Shown: in pieces, positions 1 to 11,804 of the stretch
Layout of the letters: each line of letters starts with the position of its first letter
Numbering within the stretch: position 1 is the stretch's first letter
From: Stachybotrys elegans
Lineage: Eukaryota; Ascomycota; Sordariomycetes; Hypocreales; Stachybotryaceae
DNA: 64,000 nucleotides
Assembly (NCBI GenBank): GCA_020746835.1
Contig: JAGPNK010000005.1
Location: forward strand, 124,001-188,000
Direction of reading: 5' to 3'
Position numbers and translations under genes: made by a program
Notes under the pieces: generated by a model
What the model was told of the DNA's origin: nothing
Databases searched by the model: none
What the model saw: only the letters and a program-made list of their open reading frames with translations

Positions 1-2160
1 GCACGTTGGCATCAAGATTTATCCGCAATTCTTCTCGGTATGTGAAGTCCCAAGGTCAACCCAATAACAGTACCAGATAAGCATGATGATGAGAAAAGGT
101 ATACAGTCCAAGGTAGAAGCGCAAGTAAAAAGGGCTATGGAGCCAATGCAGTAGGGGAAATCACAACAAATCGCTAAGCTGCCCTACCATACAGGGTAGC
201 CGACTGGCCGAGCCATACGGACCCAAGCCACAAGGACCAGAGCCCAGCTGCGTGGGTGGCTGCGGGTGCAGAGGTCTTCGTGGGTAGTGGGACCCAGGTA
301 GCTGCTCGAAGGGTGGAGTAAGAGTCGATAAGAGGCGATGACAAGGAGCTACACTGAGTCAGCGCCAGATCAAGGGCAACGGCAGCATGCTACCTTGGAT
401 GCCCATTGTCAATATAAAGACAAAATAATGCCGCCGACTATGCCATAGGCGATGGACGTGAGGTGCGGGCCGTTGCTAAACATGTCTGAAAAGGTAGTGG
501 TCTAAGTCCATATGCTGAAAGCACAATGGGAAGAGGGCGTGGACGCCAAGGTAGGTACCAAAGGATGTCGGGGACAAGAGAACTACCCATCAACTGGGAC
601 AGAGTCCAACGTCGAGTGCTAACTAAGTGTTCTGCACTTGCTGCTAAGTTGGGGATGCAGACCTGCAGTGCTGGAATTGCAACGTTGGTGGGTTACACGG
701 CAGGCTTAGTGGTAACTATTGGCCAATACCCAAATTTAGTGAATGACGCCCAACAATCAACAAAAGGACAACTACAGAATGGTGCGGGTGCAGGGGTGGA
801 GGCATGCAGGGTGGCTGCAGACACAGCCTCCAGCTAGCAATGCCAGGGCTGAAATACCACCCTGACTGCATTGATTGTGCGAGAAGCGCTAAAGTATCTC
901 TGCGATGCAATGCTACTGCCGGGCGTATAGCAACGCACGAAAACGAAAACGGGGTTGATGCCTATTGTTGTCCATGTATGGCGTAGTGAGTCATAACGGG
1001 ATGTGGCATGATGATGACAGGCAGTACACAGCCTGGAACAGGGAAATGATAAGTTCAGAAAAGGGATTGGTTTATGACCCCCTATGCAATAAGTAATGTG
1101 CAACCAGCCTCAGTTAAGTACTTGTCTATCAAATGTAAACCTGTGGATCCGTCTCTGGTATGCGAGGAAGTAATAGTAAGAGAACCATCAGAAATTGCAA
1201 TGGAACAAGAGTACACTGTCGTATGTCGCGGATGATCATGGCAGCAAACGGAAACAAAGTCCCACCAAACGCGGACCGTGCCGATCCGATACCCGTACCC
1301 TAGCACTGACCTTGGTGGCCAATCCTGTCAACTCAAACTCCCTAATTAATTACTCCTTGCTCACGACTCTTGGCTGTCCAATGATCCGGTAGCTGCCTGC
1401 TGCATCTTTGCTGACAGTATGCCTGCAGGTCGCCGTTGTAGGCAAATTTAAGGCGGTCCTGTGCACCCTGCTGGGCGTCGAGCTCACTTCCCGCTGGCCA
1501 CCAAACACCTCCCCCCGTCCGTGTACCTTGAGTCATAGTCGTCCACTGATCTTTCTCCATCCATCGCGATCAATTAGCCTGATTATACCATCGTGCAGCT
1601 TGTGATATGCATGCGCATCCGTAACGAGGTCGGCCTGGTCTTTTCGCGAACCCAGCTTTAGGGACTCCTCAATTGTATGAGCAGAGCTTCTCATCTTTCC
1701 TTTGTCATTGTGACTTTGGTCGAATAATTCTGCTCCGACAGATAGAATAGAAGACGCAATAGGGCACAGTAGACATGGAGCTGAACACTTGCTGACATAC
1801 ACCTCTATGAAAAATGACCCCAAAATGGGCGTTACTACCTACTAGGTAGATATTACCATTCCCGGACCACGACGTTAGTCGACACCCCCGGCCTTGATGC
1901 GGCATGGCCCTGGAAGACACAGCCTGGCCAAAGTTCCCTTTACTACAGCAGGTGTAACGTTACTTCAGAACATCAACTCCGCCTGAGATCAGCTGCCTGC
2001 AGCTTACAAGCGACAGGGGCTGCAGAGCCTCACGATTCTGCATAAAATCTCAGTCATCATTCTTCGTCAAGACCACAAGAACCGCATTCCCATTTATGTC
2101 TTTACGTTTTCGCTTCGTTGGGTTTGTTTCTCGCTATTTATCAATTCGTTTTAGAGCAAA
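1..2160. other. Gene-free stretch
   Basis: No reading frame here has homology I recognise, and no splice-joined frame could be built. The short open frames overlap one another on both strands and look random. The last 100 bases or so are pyrimidine-rich and probably form the promoter and leader of the STAND gene that starts at 2161. Confidence 0.6.
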
Positions 2161-5100
2161 ATGAAAGAACATCAACATGTAGCCGCGCACGGGGAGAAGA
2201 AGCCGACCGAGGCGGAAATCTCCATGCAGGAGTTATGGGCAGAAGCCGCCAAGTCCTTTGAGGACATATGCGGCAAATCCTTGCAGAAAGGAGAAATCAA
2301 GAAATTCGACGACGTTCAAAAGAAGATTGAGGAAGCCGGCAGGACATCAAACGACTCTGGCGGAGGGAAGGAGGATAAGTGGGATAAGGCTAGGAGCGTG
2401 GCCTTCAAGTCGCTCGGATATCTGAAGCTCATCGCAGGAGCTGGCCTCCAGGCTGCATCATTTGTAAGTTGCAGTTTCCGTCTGTGAGAACAGCCAGCTG
2501 ATACACTCAGGTTCCTGTCCCTGCATCAGCCGTCAACATTGCCAGCTGCGCCATGTTCTTTGTGTTCGACATCCCCGAGAGAATCAAAGGCTACAACGAT
2601 GCTGTTGAAGCTGTCTTTGGCGAGATATCCTCGGCTTTGTCGCAGTTCCAAATCTACACGTCCATGGAGCAGATCGACCCCAAGCTTCTCCATAGTATCC
2701 AGGCTGTCATGGTCAGCTTTGTTAAGCTCTGCGCTCATGTTGTTCGGTATCGCCAAAGTCGGAAACGCGATCGCTTCGCGACCCAATTCAAAACCATCTT
2801 CCAAGATGACTCGGGCCTCAGTGACGAGCTAGCCGAGTTCAAAAAAGCTCTGCAGCAGCAGCGCGACATCGAGGGGACCTTGACACTCGCCATGGTCATC
2901 GAAACACGGCATGACATGGCTGTTAATCTTCAGAACTGGGCCATTATCAATGACAGGACAGAAAAGACCCATCAAGTAGTCCAAGAAACCCAAAAGGGCG
3001 TACAAGCCATCAACGACGATTCTGCTCGGGTCAAGAAGCTCGGCAAGATTCGCGACGCACTTGGAATACCAGAAAGGATGGGATTGGAGACCAGCAGTAC
3101 GCCAGAATGCACCACCCTGGCCAACGGGTGCTCTGCGGGTACCGGTGCCTGGATCTGGGATCACGGCGATTACAAGACCTGGACAGCACCTACTCTAGAC
3201 AAGGAAGATGGCTCTCATGTGCTCATCGTTTCGGGACCCGGGTCCTCGGGCAAGTCGTCGGCTGTCGCGCTCATCACCAAAAGGCTGGAGGAGCAAAAAG
3301 AACGTACGTACGTGGCGCACTACTTCTTCACTCGTCGTGGCGAGAAGGATGACGACAACTCCTCCACTGCTCGGGTTAAGAAGGGTGTCGACGAGAAGGC
3401 CTCTGTGCTCTCCGCCCTCAAGAACATGGCCTTCCAGTTTGCTCGCGTCGACGAGACTGTCAGAGAAGGGCTGGGTAATGCTTGCGATACTGTGGCCCAG
3501 GCGTTTCGTCACGCCTCGGCCAACGCCGACTTGTACAAGCTATGGGAGGAACTGAAGATTGTCACGCCTGGTTCAGGTGCTATCCACTACCTCGTTTTTG
3601 ACGGCCTCGAACACCTCTTAGAACCCGAGGCTCAGAAACTTCGCTCATTCATTTTTGACCCCCGGCTGGCTAACCAAGCGCCTGGGCGGGTTCGATTGCT
3701 TGTGAGTGGGACGGACGAGAAGTTTGACCAGCCCGGCCTGATTAGAACCAACACCGTGCCTCGAATCCGGATAGCGGACCACAACGAGGTAGACTTGCGC
3801 ATTGTTGTTGAAGAGGCGCTCAAGCAAGAAGACATGCTTCAGAGCGCTGAACCAGACTCCATCCAGCAGAAGACACGGGAGAAAATCATCGAGAAGCTGC
3901 CAAAGAATGTTGGTGGCAGTTATTCTTCGCTGCAGTTCGGTATCCAGGACGTGATCCGCCTACTGAGCAGGCGTACGCCAGCGGAGGATCTGGACCGCGT
4001 ACTTGAACAGTCGACTAGCAGCCAGGAAGCAGCCATTAAGAACCTGCAGCGATCCCTAGCCATGGAAGAGATCGAAGAGCTGAATGAGTTGCTGAAGTGG
4101 GTACTCTTTGGCAGAGTTCCATTGACCTTGAATCAGCTCGAAGCTGCCATGGTGAGTTTCTCTAGTAGGTACACATGGACAATTAATTGACCACGTCAAG
4201 TTCCTCTATTCCGATACTGAATCATTGGTATCGCTTCAGTACGTCATAAAACACAAGTATTCCGCCATTTGCAATATCAAGGACGATTGCATACAGGTTG
4301 AAGACAAAGTCAAGGAATACCTACAAAAGGTGGCGGAAGCATCGAAAAAGTCCCCGCACCAAAAGAGCGACTCTACCATCAGCATGACGATTCAGATACA
4401 AAACGTGGAGCAGGACGTCGTTGGTCATTTTCTTTGGGACCTTGCGCATAAGGGGATTCGGGACAAGTTCAAGTTCGACTTTAACATTGCCGCGCCCGGC
4501 ACCACCCTGTCCGGAAGCCATGCCGCGATTGCGGTGGATGAGTTTGACGCGCACCATACTATTGTTAACCGTGCATTCAAATACTTTAAGGGTGAACCAA
4601 ATGAAAAGACAAGGAGGCTTGGCATGCATTTGGGCAGCGAACTGCCGCACCATCTGGCTCAGCTGCGCCAACTCGAGGATGAGGACAAGGGGTCACTGGA
4701 TTCGAAGGAGAAGATGGAAATTGGCCAAAATCTCTACCGCCTTTTCAAGGACCCTGAGATTTTCCAACGCCACGCAGACATCTTTGGGGAGTTGTGGTGG
4801 TGGGGGTTCGAGATGGTGGGCATGCAGGAGTGGTTCAACGACTCTACCGCAATTCGACGAGTGGATAAGAAGTGGCGAGACGAAGTGCGCAAGTCCACGA
4901 GGCCGACAAGGGGATACTTGAAAGAACTGGTGAAGATGGTTATTGAGGGATTCCTCAGGGCTCGGACCTGGGATTCCCGTAATGCTGTTGATTGGATCAT
5001 AGAATTCATGGCGGCGGTAAGTCAATGCCTGGAGTTTTTGCCTCGATATATCTGCTAATCTGCTCTTCTATACAGGATAAGCTGAAGGCAGAGCAGAATG

Positions 5101-7151
5101 ATAGGCCCTCTGATGACAACAGCTCGGATTCATCGGAGGAGAGAGTGATTGACTTGGATCGCTTAAGCACCTGGGAGGACATGGGTGCTTGGTGCCAGGA
5201 ATTCCTTAAACTCCCTGATTCAGAGGTTGATGCGCTCTGGTACGAGCGCCTAGCTGAGGCATCCTCCCGCTACGACTGTGCAGCAGATACTGTCTTTTCA
5301 CTTTACCAGCGAGCCATTGACAAAGGAAACCACAGCTGGATGTGCCACGATGGGTTGGCCAGAGCAAACCACCGCAAGGGGAAGAGGACGGAAGCCATCG
5401 CACAGCTAGAGCTGGCCTTCGAAGAGATTGAGAGAGCAGATGTAACGCCCAAGCCAGAAGCGAAAGACGTAATGCTACTGCGTCTGCAACTAGGTGAATA
5501 TGCCTACGAGGTGGGCGAGAACGAGAAGGCGGGGGAGAATTACCTGATTGCATCCAAGTCCGAGGATACGACACTAGCCAATTGGGCGCACTTTGGCTAC
5601 TTTAAAGTGCGATTGAGGTCTTCGGATGTAGGGGCCGTGCGAGAATTCTTGAGGAGCAAGTTGACCGAGAAGAGCAACAAGGAAGCGATGGTCGACATGC
5701 TCAAAAAAATTGCGGGAGATGCAACTTACAGTGAGCTGATGTGGAAAATCTTCCATGTGGCCGAGGGGGATCCTGAGCTCCTCAAAGACATCATGGACGC
5801 CATGGAGATGACGTCTCCTTATGACCTGGACGCAGTCGAAAAGGGTGGCTCAGAAGATTATGAGGCGCGTATTCGTGGAATACTGCTTTTCGAACGTGGT
5901 GTTGGGGCATATGCGTACAACATCTCGTCTGATAAGTCCAAGGACGTCAAGAATGCTCTTCGGTTTTGGAACAAGAGTCGTGACATACTGTCTAACGTTG
6001 ATGCGCTGAATGCATCCGCCGTTCGGGAAGAGGCCACCGATATGTTGGCCCAGCATTATTTCCACGACATGGTGGACGGGAAGCATTCGGACCACCTTGA
6101 CGCACTGGCCAAACTAGCCAAGCCTGACACGGATACGTACTCGAGTGCTTCTAAAAACCTTGCCATGATCTATTCACTTCGTGGCGACAAGGAACAGGCG
6201 ATTAAAAGCACAGCGGCGTGGGTCAAGTATGGCCTGCAGATCCTTTCAGATGACACGCCCGCGAACGACTGGCTGGGACTCAAAGCCATCCGACAGGCAG
6301 TTGAGGCGAACCAGGACTACAAGAGACTCGCCGTTGTCGTGTTGATGCGCGGTCAGCCGGATCTCGTCACATATACCCTGACTTTTGAGATTGGGGATAT
6401 CCAGGCAAATGAAAAAGCAAACAAGGAACAGATCCTGGAGCTTGCCACAAAACTCTCTGCGGATATTATAGAGGTTGTCAAGGCCAAGGTTCCAGCATCA
6501 TCGCAGCAAGTTGAGCGAATTGCAGCTGCCAAGGAGCACGTGGATTCTCTTGCTGATACCTGGAAGATGGTTTCTAAATCAGATGGAGACAACTCCGAAG
6601 ACCAGGACAAGGCAGATGAAGTAAAGACTGCAAGCACTGAAATGGCCCTGGCGTACGACTTTGTGTCCTCCCGGCTGACTGAGTTGCAAGCGAGGCACAA
6701 AATGGAAGTTGACTTTGACGACGTTTGGCTGGGCGTGCGGACCTGTGACGGCTGGCTCCCAGACGGCAAGAATTGCGGCGTCAGCGCCAGTTTCGAGCGG
6801 GAGTTCTTCCACTGCGTCATGTGCGTAGACCGAGATTTTTGCAAGTCCTGCCTCGTCCGCATGCGCGATCCCGCGTCCGGCACGCACGTCAAGCCGTGCA
6901 GCCCGAAGCACAAGTGGCTGCGGGTCCCGCCGCTGGGCCAGGACGTGTTTGCGGGAGACAAGGCCAAGACGGTGCGGGTGCCAAAGGAGGTAAGGGCCAT
7001 GGAGGGTGACGAGAGCATTTTGGAGATGTATCATGGGGAGGATGGGGGAGACGAGGTGGAGGTTGAGAAGTGGACAGAGATGTTGGCCAAGGATTGGGGG
7101 ATATCACTGGATGAGGTGAAGAAGCAGACGGAAAAGACTGACGGAGAGTAG
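2161..7151 (+). CDS. STAND/NLR-like protein: Goodbye-like N-terminus, P-loop NTPase, helical repeats, C-terminal ZZ-like zinc finger
   Basis: Four exons (2161-2463, 2511-4151, 4201-5016, 5076-7151), all phase 0, give 1611 aa. Residues about 20-230 resemble the fungal STAND N-terminal Goodbye domain (LWAEAAKSFEDICGKSL near the start, then a long helical segment). A Walker A loop, GPGSSGKSS, sits near residue 340 and a Walker B-like LVFDGLEHLL near 460, as in NACHT/AAA STAND ATPases. The region from about 920 to 1450 is helical with TPR-like character. Near residues 1475-1530 are paired cysteines and histidines (RTCDGW, FHCVMCVDRDFCKSC, then HVKPCSPKHKW) resembling a ZZ-type zinc finger. Such proteins act in fungal non-self recognition and programmed cell death. 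That family role is known; the role of this copy is inferred. All splice junctions keep frame, so the gene looks intact. Confidence 0.85.
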
Positions 7152-8093
7152 GATAAAGAGGATCAGGAGAAGGCAGAATGAAACGATGCAGGATATCTAT
7201 GACATGTGATTATCAACAAGATATAATATACCGCTACTCAAGAAGCGTGATAAGAAGGACCAAGGATGAGGTAGATTGGAATGACGGGGGATGCTTGTTG
7301 ATAAGATGCAGATTATAATTCCATGATGTTCTCCTTTGTCTACCTGCAGATCAGGCTCTCAGGAACACTGCTCCAATGGTGTTGTCGAATTGTATTGACC
7401 ACGATGGAGCAAGTCAAGATTACAGGAATGAGGCCGGTCTTGAGATGCATCGAGACTGGCAGAACTGGATATAAATCGTCCAGATTCCACATCCACTAGA
7501 GCGCCGTAATTACTCAGAGGTCACAGGGGAGGACAAAGTATCTATCTACCGCTTCGGTCAGCCCGCCTGATGTGTCGAGTCGATTTCAAGCTTCAAATAA
7601 AACTGGATAAGACCAGAGCTAAGCTTCCTATGCTAAGCCCATTTCAGTAATCTTCGCTAGTGCATCAATCACTGCCCAATCATCCTTGAGCCATCCATCA
7701 GTTGCGCACGGCTTACACGATAATTCAAGAGTGATTTCTGGCAAGCCAACGCTACGGGATACTGGTAATAAGTGGACTGTATGTGTCTCAAACATGATTC
7801 TAGTAATGCTTTGTTATTTTTCTTCGGAATTACGTCTAAAGTCCAGAAGCTTGTCGGAGTTTATGATAGTCTAGACGGGCACGATCCCGTCAGCTCGAAA
7901 GACTCGAGAGGTCAGTCCCCATGGTATCCGACTAGTGGCTTACAGATCTACATCACCAGTGGTAGAATTAAGTAATACAGGTACTCCATTATGTAGATTA
8001 TTTGCCTAGAGATAGGTGTCACTTTTTGCTTCTACTATCTAATTGGACTAGAGCCCTGTCTGTGACCTCAGAGGCCTTCCGTAGCGGAGGGGA
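7152..8093. other. Intergenic, no gene seen
   Basis: The AT-rich first part probably holds the STAND 3' end, and the remainder leads into the PEBP promoter. No coding frame is supported. Confidence 0.5.
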
Positions 8094-8100
8094 TATAAAG
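8094..8100 (+). promoter_or_regulatory. TATA-like box of the PEBP gene
   Basis: TATAAAG lies 119 bp before the predicted ATG, followed by a pyrimidine/CA-rich leader. Position and sequence fit a fungal core promoter. Confidence 0.45.
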
Positions 8101-8212
8101 GCTCCCTCTGCCATCCCTTGGATACCACCAACCATAGCATCCAGCACCAGATTCTCATTCAAACACCGTCCATCGGTCCAAAAACCTCAAACCTTTATCC
8201 TTTTCCATCAAG

Positions 8213-8930
8213 ATGATGCTCCAATTCGTTCGTCTGGCCAGCGTCGCTGCCCTCCTTGTTCAATTCGGACAGTCTGGTGCCCAAAGTCCGCCTGGGTTCT
8301 CTCCTCAGACAAACAACACCGTCTCCATTCGATATGTTGAATCTCCTGTTACCACTGGGTCTCCCATCCCGCTCGCTGGTGAGTAGTCGGAAAGAACCCC
8401 ATCCAAACTGTGCTGACCACCGTATAGATGTCCGCACTTCACCTGCCGTCCAACTCTCCCAGAGCAACTCTTCCCACATCGTCCTGATGGTAGACCTCGA
8501 CGCTCCCAGAGGCCCTTCCAACAGCACATGGTCTCCTATTCTGCATTGGTTAATTGCCGTACCAGCAGGACAGTCGCAGCTCTCTGAGAACCAAACCCTT
8601 GTCAGTGCGACGGCGGCCTACTTTGCCCCGGCTCCTCCCGAGGGTACTGGACCCCATCGATATGTCGTCCTGGAGCTCGAAAACCCAAGTGGAAGCTTTG
8701 AGATCCCTTCCGGATTTCCTACTGCTTATCAGACTGTCGAGAGTCGACTCAGGTTCAATGTCTCTCGTTTCGTGCAGGAGGGAGATTTCCGCCTGGTAGG
8801 CGCCAACTGGTTCACCGTGGAATACTCCAACACCACGACTCCGCCATCAGCTTCATCTCATATGGCTTCATCCTCCATAGCATGTATCATGGCTGCAGCA
8901 GCTGCAGTCATGATAACTGATCTTGTGTGA
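8213..8930 (+). CDS. Secreted phosphatidylethanolamine-binding-protein (PEBP) family protein
   Basis: Exons 8213-8378 and 8428-8930 give 222 aa. The start has two adjacent ATGs (8213, 8216) in one frame; either gives a hydrophobic signal peptide of about 22 residues (LASVAALLVQFGQSGAQS). The PEBP ligand-site signature follows: MVDLDAPRGP, then LHWLIAVPAG, then PPEGTGPHRYVVLELE. This matches the DPDAP and GxHR motifs of the family, with DLDAP in place of DPDAP. The C-terminus is Ser/Thr-rich and ends in a hydrophobic stretch (IACIMAAAAAVMI) that could be a GPI-attachment signal. PEBPs bind phospholipids or inhibit proteases or kinases; which applies here cannot be told from sequence. Confidence 0.85.
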
Positions 8931-8993
8931 AGCAAGAAAGATGGAACGATCGACATTAGGCTGGCGTAAAGGGAAGGAGTCGTCACTAAATAG

Positions 8994-10387
8994 TTATTTG
9001 CCATCCCTGATAGTAGCAGTTTGCCCGAGAATAGAATGTAGACCCATGAAACCAGAGTTTAGAATCCAAGTATCCAGGGCGGAACGTGCCTCGGCCCTGA
9101 GCCGTAGCGGCCCATGCAGTGATACCAGCGCCAAGGGAAAGAAGATACGGAGCGTAGCGCAGTTTGTGGGTTTGGTAGAAAGGAAGGAGACGCAATCAAG
9201 TATGCTCTGACTTGAGTTTTGCATCTGCACATCATATATGCTTGGCTCGATGGGATGCGTGAGCATTGTCAATATGCGAGCGGCTTCAAAGTAAGCCATG
9301 GTGATGGCTGTGATCTCGTCTCGATACTGCATCTCGCCTGCGAGATTCCACTGAAGCAGCTCATTCCGTTGGTTGGCCTCTTGGGCGTATTCTTCGAGAA
9401 GCAGCTCCAAAGCTCCAGATACGCCCAGAAAGGTGCTGGTGCCATGATCAGAGCCAAGCCGGAATCTGGCAAAGTAGTCCCCAAACTGGAAAAGATGATT
9501 GACTAGTCTGTCCATAACAGACGGAAGTCCAACACACTCGAGTCGCCCCAAGATCGTCCAGAGTTTTGGGTCGGGGTTGGTGGCAAGGTACTGTGCTGGC
9601 GTAACTATCATAGCCAGCAGCTAGAAACATTAGTTGAGTTGGACATTGAGCACAGCATAGTACTGACTGTCTGGTATTGAACATAGATCAGTATATCGCT
9701 GACCATGGATAATGTCGACAGCACCGAGGCAGCCAACATTAACATGAGCCTGGCGCCCGTCAAATGAAACACGAACGCTTCAACGCTGGTAGAGTCGACA
9801 GACTCAAATAGCGACAGAGTCACAGTGGTGAAGAACATGCCAGCCGTGGGCGCACCATGATTGCAGGCGATGTGTTGGTAATGGCTCGCCACGACAGTTT
9901 CATACATCCGGCGAGCCTGGACAAGCACATCGTGATCTCTGGTTGCTACGCCACAGGCCGCCGTCGCGGCGGCTTCTATGGCGAGGTCCAATGCTGGCCC
10001 TTTATCCCGCTGGGGCAGCATCCGCACGCTCACAAGCCACGGTCGGGCTCTCTTGGCCTTCGTTACCGGTGTCATGCCGTCAAAGAACTTTTCGGTATAG
10101 GCAATAAGCACGAATGACCGCGGTGGGGGTTGAATAATCAGAGCAGGGGACTGGTTGCGGATAACCTGTCGACTACGAGCAGACCGTTGGCGAGAGGTGA
10201 CAGAACGGGTCTCGTTGATGATCAATGCCCCCTTTACTGGGCCGGAGCAGGTCCGGTTGGTGATGAGGCACTGCCGACAAGACGGCGTCCCGAGATCGCA
10301 GCCGATTCGCCGGGCTTTGCATTCTTGGCAGCCTCTACTTCGCGGAGCCATGGTCGTGGGTCGTTTGCCAATGGTACACCTGTGCAT
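8994..10387 (-). CDS. Zn2Cys6 fungal transcription regulator
   Basis: Read leftward, exons 10387-9668 and 9620-8994 (intron 9621-9667, GTCAGT donor, phase 0) give 448 aa. A second in-frame ATG at 10351 (MAPRSRG) may be the true start. The N-terminus carries a binuclear zinc cluster, RGCQECKARRIGCDLG followed by SCRQCLITNRTC, with spacing C-x2-C-x6-C-x6-C-x2-C-x6-C. The rest is helical and resembles the fungal-specific transcription factor domain (Fungal_trans_2 type). The zinc cluster sits at the extreme N-terminus, as is usual. Targets are unknown. The neighbours are a PEBP-like gene and an NTF2-like gene, neither obviously a pathway partner. Confidence 0.85.
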
Positions 10388-11203
10388 GCGTTTAGATGTA
10401 GACGCAGATGTTGCGGTGCTGACGAGAGATTTCGATCATGCTGCTCGGGGTTTGGATTCCTAACTCCGATGTGTCCACATGGAAGCCATTATCATAGTTG
10501 TGTACCCCTTGCCCTCCTCGACGGGCTGCGCCGGAAGAACACTTGTGTTTAGACGGCCAGTCTCCAGTTCATCTCAGACTCAAGAGACAAGACGTCTTCC
10601 GTTGGATCATCCAATCAGCCGAGAGGTCTAGTCGAGCGAGTTACCTAGATCGCCAAATAACGTAACGACGAGCGCATAACTTAGGAACGGTTGTGAGAAT
10701 GGCTGAAGCGACAAATTGGGCGGTATTGAGCTCGCTGGCCTCGGAAAGTGGGACTGGGGGAAGGCCTAGATCTAGCAAGTTATAAAAAGGAATTTGTGCC
10801 GTCCTTTAATTCGCCGAAGGTGGTGGTAGGGTTCTACGCAAGGATAATAGCCGACGAGACAACTAAGAACAGGAAGTACATCTGAAGCTAACTACCGCTA
10901 ATACTACTGTAGTAGCAGCGCCATAAATGAATGGGAGGAGAGAGATTATCTCTAATCAACTGATATCGGCGGGCTAGAGCCTGGTAAGTAATAAGTATTG
11001 AGATATTAACACTGGAGTGCTAGTGGGCTATCTACCTACTGCCGCCTCGGGTGTTTTTACAGGGCTGAATGGAGGGGTAAGCAGCTTATTTTTGGGAACA
11101 AGGTTCCATGAAGGCACAGGCCCTGCGCAAAATTAGCGAGACACATGGAGTGACAAAGGCGGGCGTGGTAGAGCGCCGAAGATTCGTGGCATATCCTGAT
11201 TGT
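10388..11203. other. Intergenic, AT-rich in part
   Basis: No gene is supported. About 10880-11040 is rich in TA/AT dinucleotides with stop codons in all frames, which could be an old repeat-induced-point-mutation (RIP) remnant; this is not proven. Confidence 0.4.
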
Positions 11204-11211
11204 TATAAATA
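11204..11211 (+). promoter_or_regulatory. TATA box of the NTF2-like gene
   Basis: TATAAATA lies 133 bp before the ATG at 11337, followed by a CA-rich leader typical of well-expressed fungal genes. Confidence 0.5.
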
Positions 11212-11336
11212 TCCATGGATGGCCTCCAAGCACCTCAGAGTCTTACACAACAACTGTCTCATAACCTAACTCAGACTATTTCCACCACCTCCAAGAATCA
11301 CACCCAATTCATAAGACAACAAACATAATACGCACA

Positions 11337-11804
11337 ATGTCATCCAAACGGCTTGAGACGGCAGCGAGCTTCATCAGCCACTTTGAGCACCTCGACGCCT
11401 CTATTCTTGAAACTATTTTGGCGGACAATTATTTCCACCAGTTAGCCCCCGGTGCATTGACTGGCCAAGGACCTTCCGACAAAAGGGGCCTCATCGAGTT
11501 CGTCACCAGCATGAAAACCATGATGACTGGATCACCTATGGTAGCGAAGCAGATCGTCGACAGCGAGAGCAGCAACGCTGTCACCATATGGGCTTCTGGG
11601 CAACTCAAGTTTAGGGATGAGCTTATGGATGAGCAGGGAGACTGGGACTGCCCTGGAGAGTACATGTTCATACTATTCATGGACGAGACGGGGGAGAAAA
11701 TTGTCAAGACGATTGAATTCGTGGATAGCAAAGCTGCAGATCGTACACTTGAGCTTTTCACGAGAGCTGGGGAGAATCTTTCCAAGGCATCCAAGGCAGC
11801 ATAA
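11337..11804 (+). CDS. NTF2-like / SnoaL-like fold protein
   Basis: Single-exon gene of 155 aa with no signal peptide. The pattern of an N-terminal helix pair (ETAASFISHFEHLDASILETILADNYFHQLAPGAL), a mid-protein GLIEFVTSMKTMMTG segment and beta strands ending in CPGEYMFILFMDETGEKIVKTIEFVDS is that of small NTF2-like/SnoaL proteins common in fungi. These are often uncharacterised, and some act as cyclases or dehydratases in secondary metabolism. No catalytic residue can be assigned with confidence. It has a clean promoter and no broken codons. Confidence 0.7.
   Translation: MSSKRLETAASFISHFEHLDASILETILADNYFHQLAPGALTGQGPSDKRGLIEFVTSMKTMMTGSPMVAKQIVDSESSNAVTIWASGQLKFRDELMDEQGDWDCPGEYMFILFMDETGEKIVKTIEFVDSKAADRTLELFTRAGENLSKASKAA

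Noticed and set aside
526..837. Open frame of 103 residues
   Set aside because: No start context, no recognisable domain, and other frames of similar length overlap it on both strands.
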